In this document: piece by piece, positions 1 through 10,293 of the stretch
How the letters are laid out: every line of letters begins with the position of its first letter
Numbering within the stretch: the first letter of the stretch is position 1
NCBI GenBank assembly: GCA_033557465.1
Contig: JAWIIG010000025.1
Span: 5,761,001 to 5,825,000 of the forward strand
DNA length: 64,000 bases
Direction: 5' to 3'
From: Ichthyophis bannanicus
Taxonomy: Eukaryota > Chordata > Amphibia > Gymnophiona > Ichthyophiidae
The notes under the pieces: model-generated
The model's database searches: none
The model's input: only the letters and a program-made list of their open reading frames with translations
Told to the model about the DNA's origin: nothing
Program-made: the position numbers and the translations under genes

Positions 1-267
1 ATGGTATATTACAATTAATAGCTATATCTGTGATATATTTTATGTTAATAATTGTAGTACTATAAAACATTATGCTGAAATGATGCTCCTATTGGCAGCA
101 GTGCCCAATCTCTGCATCAGGGTTATGCTACTTTAAGCTGTCTGGATTGCTTTTCACCCTGTGAACAGAGAACATACAGCAAAAATATAGTTCAAGCAAA
201 ATCTGCCTTTGATTTTGAAGTTATCAAGTTTTCTCTCTTTTCTAAATGTACTTTGAAAGCTCTTCAT
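1..267 (-). other. ZNF366: ZNF366 3'UTR (partial)
   Basis: This sequence lies directly downstream of the ZNF366 stop codon on the minus strand and is AT-rich. I see no AATAAA (TTTATT on the plus strand) in it, so the polyadenylation site probably lies to the left of the window. Its UTR status is inferred from position. Confidence 0.7.
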
Positions 268-776
268 TTAAATTCCTAAAAGTGCTGTTTGTTTTTCAGT
301 GCCATTTTGCATTTTTTTGTCCAATAATTCCCTTAAACTCCCCTTCCTGCGTTTAAAGTAAGAGCAATCAGCGGTTGAACGTCTCCGGGTATTTTTTTCA
401 AAGGGTACTGAGTTCAGATATTCTTCCTTATTGCTGCCCTCTTCTTCTCCCTGATCTCCTTTTTCCTTCTTTTCCAATCCATCTTCTTCACTTAACGTGT
501 CCTCCTTTTCGTCGTAGTAGGATTCTCTAAAGATGTGTTCGGTGTTGCTGGACATGATCTCTGGCAGGTACACCTTGTCATGATGGCGGAACATGCCAGG
601 GCTGTAACATCTGTCATCCTCTTCCTCGTGACAGGAGCTGCCCTTAGCACTCTCGCCGTCTGAATGAAATGAAGTCAGCTGCACTCTTCTTTTCTTGGAG
701 AGGTCAAAGGGCTCGTCTTGTTCCAAGTTTCTCATGACATCTGTTTGAGACAGCCCCGTTCTTCCTCTTCCATACC
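268..776 (-). CDS. ZNF366: ZNF366 terminal coding exon
   Basis: This exon encodes the C-terminal 169 residues of ZNF366 (DC-SCRIPT), a nuclear C2H2 zinc-finger corepressor that in mammals binds CtBP and nuclear receptors. The acceptor is ...TTGGACACAG on the minus strand, and the exon starts with GG, completing the Gly codon opened by the G left at the 38444 donor. The reading frame holds EQDEPFDLSKKRR, with the PFDLS motif of the PxDLS CtBP-binding class. An acidic low-complexity stretch follows (GESAKGS, HEEEDD, SEEDGLEKKEKGDQGEEEG), then YFKRRKGSLRELLDKKM and the typical ending LLGI before TAA. The arrangement matches the C-terminus known for vertebrate ZNF366, although the acidic middle part looks diverged. 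The open frame runs a few codons past the acceptor to 786, but those are intronic. I am very confident of the family and of both exon ends. Confidence 0.95.
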
Positions 777-1324
777 CTGTGTCCAATGCATAAAAACACT
801 TGTTACTTTACATATCAAGCAAATGCTATGACTGATTTCTCCCTGGTATAATGGCTCAACAATATGGGAGCAGATGTCAATGTGTGTGGGTAGAGTAGGG
901 GTTTATAAATTATGTGCATACTTTGTGACTCTGCTTGCGTTCTGGCTAAACTACATCCCCAAACATGCCAACACATGGGTCATGCGAAAGTCTGCACCTT
1001 CTCACCACCACGCCTACTTTTACATGTGTAACTCGTGGATAATGTTACGTGTGTAAAACAGGGTTTGCACATGAGAAATCTTTTTTGAAGTTACTCCCTG
1101 AATACCTCTTTTTATTTGTGAACTGTTGTCATAGTCTCTTTTTTATGTAAAATAAATCTGTTAGCATAAATGAAGAATTTTAGATCATATTTATACACAA
1201 TATACATTTTTGAAAGTTAATTGTATGCGTATGTGGCAGGAGGTGGGGCACAAGGCTGAAGGTTTGCCTAAAGTGCCTAATAATCTTACATCGGCCCTGT
1301 TTTTAACTGCTACTTTTAAGAAAC
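777..1324. other. Intronic sequence, nothing recognised
   Basis: AT-rich sequence with no coding frame of interest and no repeat family that I can name. Confidence 0.5.
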
Positions 1325-1625
1325 ATATCTGCGGATGCCGCCGCTGCCTAGCCACCTAGCACTGGGGCAGTCAGGGGGCAGGGCCCAGTGATAACTGGGC
1401 AGCAGCAATATGGAGCCGTTGCCTGGTTAGGGTGAAAGTTAGATACTAACTTTCACAGCTGAAGCTAACTGGGCAGCGGCTGAATATCGCCGCTGCCCAA
1501 TTTGTTTCTTTGCTATCCAGCCGACCCGGATATTCAATGCTGGTGGCCAGATAGGACCCCAGCATTTAATATGCAGGTCTTAGCTGCAGCAGCAACAGCT
1601 AGCCGCCACCCCTGACTATCTCCCC
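1325..1625. repeat. Diverged copy of palindrome-rich MITE family M1
   Basis: This stretch shares the recurring words of the M1 family (GGGCAGCGGCTGAATATCGC, CCCGGATATTCAATGC and GCCCGGTTAG-like blocks) with the clearer copies at 25750 and 41710. Short self-complementary units are frequent. The termini are not recognisable, so it is a partial or old copy. It is followed by a run of about 14 C. Confidence 0.5.
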
Positions 1626-2448
1626 CCCCCCCCCTTTTTATTCTTAAAGTTTCTTCTGCTCCCTAACCTAAGCAGGTGATTTTTTTAGTATTAGTAGACT
1701 TTAGCATACACTTTGATGAAGTACTATTGGGTAATGATTTGAATTTTCAGGATGGTATGTTATTACAGGAGTTTACGTAGCTGGTTAATTCTTCAACACA
1801 TAAATGCTGCTTGCTTGATTTAATAAGTTTGCAGGGATCATCAGTCTGGAATCTGATGATAGATAAGCTCTCTATACAACCAGTTGCATAGTCTGACCGC
1901 TTTTCAATTGCCTGTATACTAAAATGTGGTTCATTGGGGAGTTTTGCAGTATGCACATTCTAGTAAAGACAACTGGCCAGAATTTTAGAGGTCACAAAAT
2001 ATCAAGAACCCTTTTTAATACATAATGATGTAGGACATGAGAATTAACGAATAGTAAGATTGATCATAAATTCATACAATTGTACCTTTGTCACTGAGCT
2101 ATGTGAATTATCATAAACTCTCTCTAGGGCATAATGACATTGTATGGGATTTCAAGAGAATACGATGCCAGTTTTAGAGAGTCTGGCTAAAGATAGAATG
2201 AGATGCAGAGGGTAAATTTCTGGCAGGTCACCTACATTGGAGGGCCGAGTAGGCACCTATTTTGAGGCTATTTAATAAAAATGCATAGCTGTGCATTTGT
2301 CTTTATAAAATATTAGCACAAAACATGCCAAACTTGCAGCTACAGTATAGTCACATGCATTTATACTAGCCTGGAAGTGGGTGCAAATGTACATGGCTGA
2401 AGTATGCACATAGATGTGTATTTTAGAATCTACACATTACTTTGGGAT
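1626..2448. other. Intronic sequence, nothing recognised
   Basis: AT-rich sequence with no credible ORF. I see no family-level repeat signal. Confidence 0.5.
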
Positions 2449-3136
2449 CCTTTTACTAAATGCCACTGAGAAATTAACAAGTGTTTTAGCAAGTGGTAAC
2501 TGGCCTTGGTGAACCCTAATGCGCAAGCATCCCAGCTACCGACAACTAAAACCCACATTAACTGGTACTCGCGTGCCAGTGTAGAAAGTGGGTGGGTTAG
2601 AGGCAGAGAATGGGTGTAGAGAATTTGTTACCGGAGGATGTAGTAAAGGCTGTTAGTGTAGCTGGGTTTAAAAAAGGTTTGGACAAGTTCCTGGAGGAAA
2701 GGTCCATAAACCATTATTAAGAAGGGACCCAGTTTATCAATGCTTGACCCAGTACAAGCATTGTGGAACCTGTGTCTTTTGGGGAAACTGCTAGGTACGT
2801 ATGACCTAGATTGGCCACTGTTGGAAACAGGATACTGGGCTTGATGGACCTTGGTCTGACCTAGTATGGCATATCTTATGATCTTATGTTCTTATGTTCA
2901 GTGCACAAGTGAAGGTAGCATGGTATTGAGCTTGGGTTCATCTAATGGCACTTCTATGAGTGCCATTAGATGTACCCACATTACTTTGCCACTCACTACG
3001 GTACCTAGTCGCTCGTTAACTGCCAGGAACATAAGGTCATGCCGCTGACAGCTAATGGCACGGTTTTGCACTAAACATGCACTGGTGATACTGATTAAGT
3101 ACAAAACCTTAGTAGCATTTAGTAAAAGACCCCCTT
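2449..3136. mobile_element. MITE with terminal inverted repeats, split by a CR1 tail
   Basis: The left end GGGATCCTTTTACTAAATGC is the inverted complement of the right end GCATTTAGTAAAAGACCCCC apart from a few bases. Inside lies a perfect short palindrome (CATCTAATGGCAC/GTGCCATTAGATG, about 2939-2972). A CR1 3' end (about 2618-2899) interrupts it. No transposase is present, so it is non-autonomous. The superfamily is not certain; ends of this style occur in PIF/Harbinger and hAT MITEs. Confidence 0.6.
2618..2899 (+). mobile_element. CR1 LINE 3' end fragment
   Basis: This is nearly identical to the last part of the full CR1 at 63600-63868, from GAATTTGTTACCGGAGGATG through the 3'UTR with TTGATGGACCTTGGTCTGAC and the short ATCTTATGTTCTTATG tail. 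It is 5'-truncated, as is usual for CR1 insertions, and lies inside the MITE at 2449-3136. Confidence 0.85.
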
Positions 3137-4182
3137 TGTGAGACAAGCATGCATCTACTTGTCATAATCTGTACTTGTACACAGGGGGCTATTTCATAAG
3201 TGGCCTTTTAGGGCATATACTGACAAATACATACAAAAAAATCTTGTAGAAAATGGCCTTCATAGGCGGCCATTTGAGAATAAATAATCTGGAATCCAAA
3301 AGATGAAATGGGACTTTTTTGACAGTTCAAATAATAATCTGAGGGAACTGTTTCAGATTGCAGACAGATCACCAGTTCTTAAATCATCTGAGTTTGTAAC
3401 AATGTACCCTCTGGTAAAATCAGAAGTTCAGAAAATCCACCAAAGATTGATCTCCTATTATAGAGAATGTTTATCTAAAGTGCCCTTAAGCAGTTAGTGT
3501 TGGTTTAGCATGCAGTAACCCCAATGCTTGGGTCCATGGTAACTGTTAGCATGCGGGAGTGACAGTTATCACATGCTGATTTGCATGCTGCCGTGTGTTG
3601 GGGTGGAGAATGGGTGATTTAGGAGTGGAGAGCGGATGTGGCTAGTACATTGAAATTTGCGTGGGGGTACATGTCATCTGTGGTGCAATTAGCATGGGTG
3701 CAGTTACCTCTGCCTCAATGGGTAGAGTTAAGTGTACCCACAGTTAACATGGTGGCTTTGTACTTCACATACATTAATTTTTATGCTGTTTGTGAGTTAG
3801 GTGCAAAGCCATATCGCCTGTTGGTAAAAGGGTTCCATAGTTTTGAGGGGTCTAGCGGTAGTAGTAGTATCCTCTGAAGCACAGGTAAGGCAGCAAACAA
3901 CTGAAAGAGTTAAGGAAAGTGTGATTATACTGAAGGTTACTCAATCCTGGCTGGATCAGATCATGAGCAGATGAGTTGATAATGCCAATAACAAAGATTG
4001 TAACTTTATCACTTCCAAAATCGGTTTTCCCTGAGATGTTAAACAAAGCCGTTAGACCAAAGCGGAAAAAAATCCTAATCAAGGGGATGAAAAGAAGATA
4101 AACAATTGCCCAACTCTCACTTTACGCTTTTTGGGTAAATGGTAGAGAGGGCTGTGGAGCAACAGTTTTTCAGTACAAATCA
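3137..4182. other. Intronic sequence with a possible MITE remnant
   Basis: Around 3500-3860 the sequence resembles the MITE ends described at 2449 (for example GGTAAAAGGGTTCC near 3825), but no clear pair of termini is found. A 64-codon frame at 3303-3497 has no family I recognise. The rest is unremarkable. Confidence 0.35.
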
Positions 4183-4480
4183 GTGATGGTAGCTCTTGTG
4201 GTTGATCTTTGTAGATCTTCAGATAAAGGTCAGGATGTCATTTTGAAATCGCTTGATCTGACAGCTGCATTTGACACAGTTGACCATAAAATTCTACTCT
4301 CTTATTTGATAGAATTAGGTTGTGGTGACACAGTGCATACTTGGTTTGACTCTTACTTGCAAAGTACTGTAGACACAGAGGATGGTGATGGACTGGGCTC
4401 CACTGTCTTTGATTCATGAAATATAGAATGTGGTGTCCCTCAGGGATCAGTTTTATCCCCCATACTTTCTAATATTTATT
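4183..4480 (+). pseudogene. L2-like LINE reverse transcriptase fragment
   Basis: The translation contains LKSLDLTAAFDTVDHKILL, the RT motif A region, and after a TGA the motif [12 protein letters not shown] (RT block B region), both typical of L2/Jockey-type LINEs. It has at least two stops and no flanking domains, so it is a dead fragment. The Gmr1-like LTR element begins 70 bp downstream. Confidence 0.75.
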
Positions 4481-4549
4481 GAGATCATTGGCCAACAGTG
4501 TTAAAAATTCAGGAATGAAAAATCACCTGTAAGTTAATGACATACAGCT

Positions 4550-5968
4550 TGTGATGCAGCGGAGGCTGATGAGAGCCCTGATGAGAAGAAAAAACATGTT
4601 TGTCAGCAAGGAAAAGATGTGCACAGAGTGCAATATTCCTTGGGACCAGCTAGAGGGAGCAGGAGTGCAGTCAGGAAGACTGAAGGGCCACGCCTAGCTG
4701 GTCAGAAGCACATGACAAACATTTCACAAGCCTCAAAGAGAGGAGTCCTTTATAAGGAAGCACTGCCTCAAGTTAAACAGAAAGGAGGAGGTCCGGCTCA
4801 GACACGGACGGAGAAAGAGCGAGGACCGTGGCAGAGGAGAAAGACTTATACGGATTGCAAGCAAGAAGCAAGTAGGAATCAGCCGGGAAGGAAAAGCCAG
4901 GCTGAGCAAGGAAGCCAGGATTTGGGCGGTTGCAAGAGCAGGCTTTTACCAGAAGAGCTGTTCCCACGGGTGAGAAAGGAACCAAACTTTCAGAGAAAAG
5001 CTTGGCACGAAGCTTCTGAAGGGAGGAAGCAAGTCCAAGGAGAGAACCTTTCCTCAGCGTGCTGCTGCAATAAGAGGTATGAGAATTATTTTCCTACAAA
5101 GAAACCTTTGCCCTGTAAAAGTTCTTGTGAAGGAAGTGTGGAATCTCTAAGAAGAGAAAGCCCAGTTAATACTAAGGGGACACGTGGCCAGCGCTCCAGG
5201 CTAGGCCCGAGGCACTGGAAAGTATTAAGGGAAATATACAAAGCTCCAGAATACAGTATTCCAGAGACTGTTAACACAGAATTAGACATACCAATTCCTG
5301 AGCCGATGCAAGTGGAACTGGTGGAACAGTTGCCAGGCCCAGAGGAGATGGATTGCTCTCTCTGCATTTCCCATAGCACAGAGTCTTTGGAGGACATATG
5401 AATGGCTTGCGGTATCTGCAGAATGTCTAATATGTGATGAGCAGAAGAATTGTACAAAGTTGCTTTAAACTAGAAGCTATGTTTTGTGCCCTGCTACTAC
5501 TGTGAAGTTAACAGTTTCCTTAAACCTTGTATTTTCTTTTGTGCCTGAAGTTAAGGACATTATTTTCAGTTGTGACCAATTTATGACCCCATGCGTAAAG
5601 GGAATAAAAGCCTTTTTCATCCCTATCACTCTGCTTTAGTTGATTGCTTTACAGGATTGGAGTTTAAAACCTCTAGACCAAGTTTCCTTGCTTCTTAAAA
5701 AGGACTCTCCTATCTAATAATAATAATTTTTATGCCACTGTGTGACATAAATGGTGTAGTTGTTTGGATTTTTGGTTTTATACAACTGAAAAGGAGACAA
5801 AAGAAGGAAAATATTTCCAAGGTTTAAAAAGGCAAAACCCGGAGTGGAATAGCCAAGAGACCGGACTGGAAGGCAAAACCCGGAGTGGAGCGGCAAAAGA
5901 CCGGACCGGAAGGCAAGACCCGGAGTGGAGCGGCAAAGCACCGGACCGGAAGTCAAAGACCCAGAGTG
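4550..5968 (+). repeat. Left LTR of Gmr1-like element
   Basis: It aligns end to end with 9218-10293 plus 13227-13574. It contains a TATA-like TTTATAAGG near 4748 and a poly-A signal AATAAA near 5602. The true 3' edge is uncertain because the right copy stops at AGAGTG inside a tandem repeat; the left LTR could extend somewhat further. A clear tRNA-complementary primer site was not identified in 5969-6100. The 260-residue frame inside it recurs in the other LTR and is not treated as a gene. Confidence 0.8.
5830..5968 (+). repeat. Tandem repeat of about 40 bp inside the LTR
   Basis: About 3.4 units each begin AGGCAAAACCCGGAGTGG and end AAAGACCGGACCGG. The same array ends the right LTR (13437-13574). 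Confidence 0.85.
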
Positions 5969-6224
5969 GGAGACAGCTGGATCGAAGGAAGTATCCTGTT
6001 GCTGGCACCAAGGCAGAGAACTGCAGGGAGACGCAGCAACGGTCATTCCAAAAGCTGATGCAACATTCACACTAGGTAAAATGTAATTATACCTGACTTG
6101 TGTTGGATGTTTGTTTTGTAAGCCTTGAAAAAAAAAAGGAAGAAAAAAAAAAGGGAAGCTCACTAGTGTTGGGAGAGCCACACTTGTTTTTTTTTTCTCT
6201 TGTGTTTTTCTGTAGGAAAGCAGC
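5969..6224 (+). other. Leader between left LTR and gag
   Basis: This untranslated leader of the LTR element contains A-rich and T-rich tracts just before the gag ATG at 6225. The primer-binding site should be near its start, but I could not match it to a tRNA with confidence. Confidence 0.5.
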
Positions 6225-7181
6225 ATGGAGCAGAAGGAGCTTTGTGCTTGGATGGCTCTACAATTTGACTGGCAGGCAGAGTTCGCACATCAGAACCAGT
6301 CACAAGCCCTTAAAACCGTGCAAGAGCAGCAGAGACCTGTCCTGCAAGGAATGGAGGCATGGTTGGCCCAGCAGAGGGAGTTGCTGGCGATGGCCAACAC
6401 GCAGCTAGGACAGTCTGCTGGACGGAGTGATCCTCTGGAAGGACAGTGGACATGTAATGCCTTGTCAGTAGGGAAATTAAGTGCCACTGATGACGTGGAC
6501 GATTTTCTAGATTCTTTTGACAGAATCGCACATTCTGCTGCCTGGCCAAAAGAGCAGTGGGCAATCCGCCTAGCAGCGTCCCTCACGGGGGAACCACTGT
6601 CCGCCTACAGGGCAATGCCCCCTGCTCTGGCTAACAATTACGATGAAGTGATAAAGGCAATCAGGGATCGCCTGGGCCTTACACCATTCTTGTATAACCG
6701 TATGCTACGAGACACTGTTCTCAAGGTAGGCCAGACGCCTAAGGCTTTGGGCCATAAGATAAGCAGTTTAGCTAACAAATGGTTAAAACCTGAGGATAAG
6801 TCTGTCAATGCTCTAATGGATGAAATAATATTAGAACAGTATATGTTGGCAGTTCCTAAGAATGTACAGAACTTTCTTATTCTGCAAGATTGCCACACAA
6901 CTGCTCAAGCGATTGCGCTGACAGAGCGCTACCTGGAGGCAGAGATGGTCACCCAGCAGAAGGTGGGGTCTCCAAGGCTGGCAGTGGGTATGGAAGCGCA
7001 GATGTCAGAAAGGGTCTTACATCCTTTACAGAAAGGTTTGAAAAATGTTACTGCTGTTTCAAAAGAAAGTTCAAAAAAATGTTTTTCATGTGGAAAAAAG
7101 GGACATTTGAAAAATGAATGTTTCTTACGTACTGCTCTCATGGGAGAGAACACGAAAGCAATACGTGAGGGGTTTTTTTGA
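6225..7181 (+). CDS. Gag of Gmr1-like retrotransposon
   Basis: This 318-residue frame would make the capsid/nucleocapsid protein that packages element RNA in cytoplasmic particles. Residues 1-75 are glutamine-rich. Residues 85-240 (DDVDDFLDSFDRIAHSAAWP, EQWAIRLAASLTGEPLSAY, then a helical stretch to TERYLEAE) resemble the capsid C-terminal half from which the vertebrate SCAN domain is thought to derive. A CX2CX4HX4C zinc knuckle (CFSCGKKGHLKNEC) sits near residue 285-298. The frame is intact from ATG to TGA. The stop is immediately preceded by seven T, and pol is in the -1 frame, so a -1 frameshift is the likely way to make Gag-Pol. I am confident of Gag; the frameshift is inference. Confidence 0.85.
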   Translation: MEQKELCAWMALQFDWQAEFAHQNQSQALKTVQEQQRPVLQGMEAWLAQQRELLAMANTQLGQSAGRSDPLEGQWTCNALSVGKLSATDDVDDFLDSFDRIAHSAAWPKEQWAIRLAASLTGEPLSAYRAMPPALANNYDEVIKAIRDRLGLTPFLYNRMLRDTVLKVGQTPKALGHKISSLANKWLKPEDKSVNALMDEIILEQYMLAVPKNVQNFLILQDCHTTAQAIALTERYLEAEMVTQQKVGSPRLAVGMEAQMSERVLHPLQKGLKNVTAVSKESSKKCFSCGKKGHLKNECFLRTALMGENTKAIREGFF

Positions 7182-9217
7182 ATGTGGAAATACAGGGCGT
7201 GAATGCAAAGGCACTTTTGGACTCTGGTGCTGACCAGACCATGATTTCCCAAAAATTATGGTCTGCGATCAGGGATCAGGGCAAGTCGGCACCAGATCAG
7301 CCAGAGGGAAAAGTTAAAATTAAGTGTATACACGGGGCTGCTACATTTTATCCAATGTATAAATTGTGGATAAAGGGTTTAGATATAGAAAAAGAGATGT
7401 CTGTGGCTGTAATACCTAGGCTACCCCAGGAGTTGGTGCTTGGCCGAGACTGGCCTCTGTTCAGAAGAAGTCTGAAAGAAGGGTTGTCTCCGCAGGGAAC
7501 TCCAGTGTCCACTTGCATTCGCTCTGAGAGTAGAGCAGTTCCCAGTCCACTTGTGGAAAAAGTAAAGAAGACAAGGTTTCCACGGGAAGCTCTAGTTTCA
7601 ACGCGCTCGCAAGCTCAGACCTCCGAAACTCCCTCTGGTTCCCGAGATGCTACTTTGGAAGACCTTCCTTCTCATGAAGATTTGATAAATGAGCCCGCAG
7701 TGAGGGAAAGGAAATCAAAGGGTGAGAAGCGGAAGGAAAGAAAGTGTCACTCTCAGGGCAGAGCCGAGCTTGCAGCAGGAAAAGGAATGCCATGGGTACC
7801 CTCTGAATTGATGGAGAAATTTCCCTCCTTCAAAAAGGAACAAAGAGCAGACCCTACTCTGACTCGAGCGTTTGAGCACGCTCAAGAGAAAAAGGATACC
7901 TTTCCTAGGTTTATCATGGAAGAGGATATATTGTACAGAGAAAGTAAGGACCTCCGAACAGGAAACATTCGGAAGCAACTAGTGGTCCCAAATACTTTCA
8001 AATCTCTTGTTCTACGTCTGGCACACGATCATCCAGTAGGGGGTCACAAGGGAGCACAAGGCACCCTTGATCAGATATTGGCTAGATTTTATTGGCCAGG
8101 AGTTTTTAGAGAAACCAGCCGCTTCTGCGAGTCTTGTGCCTCTTGTCAAAGGGTTACTCCTGTGCGCCCGCCAGAGGTACCTCTAATCCCAATGCCAGTA
8201 ATTTCTGACCCAATAAGAAGACTCGCCATGGATATAGTGGGACCTCTTATAAAAACGCCAAGAGGATTTCAATATATACTGGTGATCATTGACCAGGCCA
8301 CACGATTCCCATGGGCCGTACCCTTGAGGAATATTTTGGCGAAGTCCATTGCTACTGAATTGATCAAACTCTTTTGCGAAGTAGGATTCCCGCAAGAGGT
8401 ATTGATGGACAGGGGCAGCAACTTTATGTCCAGGTACCTGGCACAGGTGTGGGACGCCTTCGGCATTCACCATCTCAAAACCGCGACTTACCATCCCCAA
8501 TGCAATGGGTTGGTTGAGCGCATGAATCAAAGCATAAAGCAGATGCTTAGACGCGCCTTGGATGGAGAAACAACTGAATGGGATACAATGCTACCCTTTA
8601 TTTTGTATGCTTGTAGGGAGCGAACACAGAGTTCCCTAGGTACCTCGCCCTATGAGCTTATGTACGGACGAGCGCCAAGGGGCATACTGGACGTCTTGCG
8701 AGAACAGTGGATGGAACCAGTGGGGGATGAAGTAGGAATACCCCAATTTCTGAAGAGTCTCAGATCTCGCCTTGAATGAACCTCTCGTTTCGCCAAAGAG
8801 AAACTGAGAGAAAGTCAGAAAAGGCAAAAACAATATTATGACCGACGCACAAAACCAAGACAATTGAGTGTGGGGGAGAAGGTGATAGTCCTAGTGTCTG
8901 GTCCGTCTCCAAAATTTGAAGCTCAATGGAAGGGACCTTACAAGGTCGTCAAACCCATCGGTCCAGCTTCATATCTAGTCCAGGACAAAAAGGGACACAA
9001 CCAGGTATATCACGTGAACATACTCCGGCCGTGGCATGAACGGTTGGTTTTGCTAGCGTCTACAAAATACATATCCAACCCTAAGACTTTGCAAGCAGAT
9101 GACAGCAGACTAAAGCGTAAAGCGAGACAGCTGCAGTGTTGGACGAATGCGGTGTTGAAGATTACGTGCTGCGCGGAAGAGGCTTCCCCAGCCCGTAATA
9201 TTTTAAGAACGGGGATG
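7172..9217 (+). pseudogene. Pol of Gmr1-like element: protease and integrase, no RT
   Basis: The frame opens in the -1 frame relative to gag. The protease active site is LLDSGADQTMIS. A charged linker leads into the integrase zinc-binding region (HDHPVGGHKG ... CESCASCQ), then the catalytic core: Asp in RRLAMDIVGP, Asp in VLMDRGSNF and Glu in GLVERMN, with 35 residues between the last two (DD35E). An in-frame TGA at 8777-8779 breaks the protein. The same frame continues from 8780 with the integrase C-terminal GPY/F module (KGPYKVVKPIGPASYLVQ) to about 9060. No YxDD-type reverse transcriptase or RNase H follows. Protease joined straight to integrase without a frameshift suggests the Gmr1 order, with RT-RH lost from the 3' side. 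A deletion of RT from a conventional PR-RT-RH-IN order is the alternative. Confidence 0.8.
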
Positions 9218-10293
9218 TGTGATGCAGCAGAGGCTGATGAGAGCCCTGATGAGAAGAAAAAAACATGTTTGTCAGCAAGGAAAAGATGTGCACAGAGTGC
9301 AATATTCCTTGGGACCAGCTAGAGGGAGCAGGAGTGCAGTCAGGAAGACTGAAGGGCCACGCCTAGCTGGTCAGAAGCACATGACAAACATTTCACAAGC
9401 CTCAAAGAGAGGAGTCCTTTATAAGGAAGCGCTGCCTCAAGTTAAACAGAAAGGAGGAGGTCCGGCTCAGACACGGACGGAGAAAGAGCGAGGACCGTGG
9501 CAGAGGAGAAAGACTTATACGGATTGCAAGCAAGAAGCAAGTAGGAATCAGCCGGGAAGGAAAAGCCAGGCTGAGCAAGGAAGCCAGGATTTGGGCGGTT
9601 GCAAGAGCAGGCTTTTACCAGAAGAGCTGTTCCCACGGGTGAGAAAGGAACCAAACTTTCAGAGAAAAGCTTGGCACAAAGCTTCTGAAGGGAGGAAGCA
9701 AGTCCAAGGAGAGAACCTTTCCTCAGCGTGCTGCTGCAATAAGAGGTATGAGAATTATATTCCTACAAAGAAACCTTTGCCCTGTAAAAGTTCTTGTGAA
9801 GGAAGTGTGGAATCTCTAAGAAGAGAAAGCCCAGTTAATACTAAGGGGACACGTGGCCAGCGCTCCAGGCTAGGCCCGAGGCACTGGAAAGTATTAAGGG
9901 AAATATACAAAGCTCCAGAATACAATATTCCAGAGACTGTTAACACAGAATTAGACATACCAATTCCTGAGCCGATGCAAGTGGAACTGGTGGAACAGTT
10001 GCCAGGCCCAGAGGAGATGGATTGCTCCCTCTGCATTTCCCATAGCACAGAGTCTTTGGAGGACGTATGAATGGCTTGCGGTATCTGCAGAATGTCTATT
10101 ATGTGCTGAGCAGAAGAATTGTACAAAGTTGCTTTAAACTAGAAGCTATGTTTTGAGCCCTGCTACTACTGTGAAGTTAACAGTTTCCTTAAACCTTGTA
10201 TTTTCTTTTATGCCTGAAGTTAAGGACATTATTTTCAGTTGTGACCAATTTATGACCCCATGCGTAAAGGGAATAAAAGCCATTTTCATCCCT
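9218..10293 (+). repeat. Right LTR of Gmr1-like element, first part
   Basis: It begins TGTGATGCAG, preceded by the purine-rich AGAACGGGGATG that could be the polypurine tract. It matches the left LTR up to CATCCCT, where the BovB insertion begins. Confidence 0.85.

Noticed and set aside
3303..3497. 64-codon frame as a small gene
   Set aside because: No recognised family, no conserved context, and it lies in intronic sequence next to repeats.
4619..5401. 260-residue basic frame, repeated as 283 residues at 9219-10070
   Set aside because: It lies within the two LTRs, has no recognisable domain, and its openness reflects purine-rich LTR sequence. Not called a gene.
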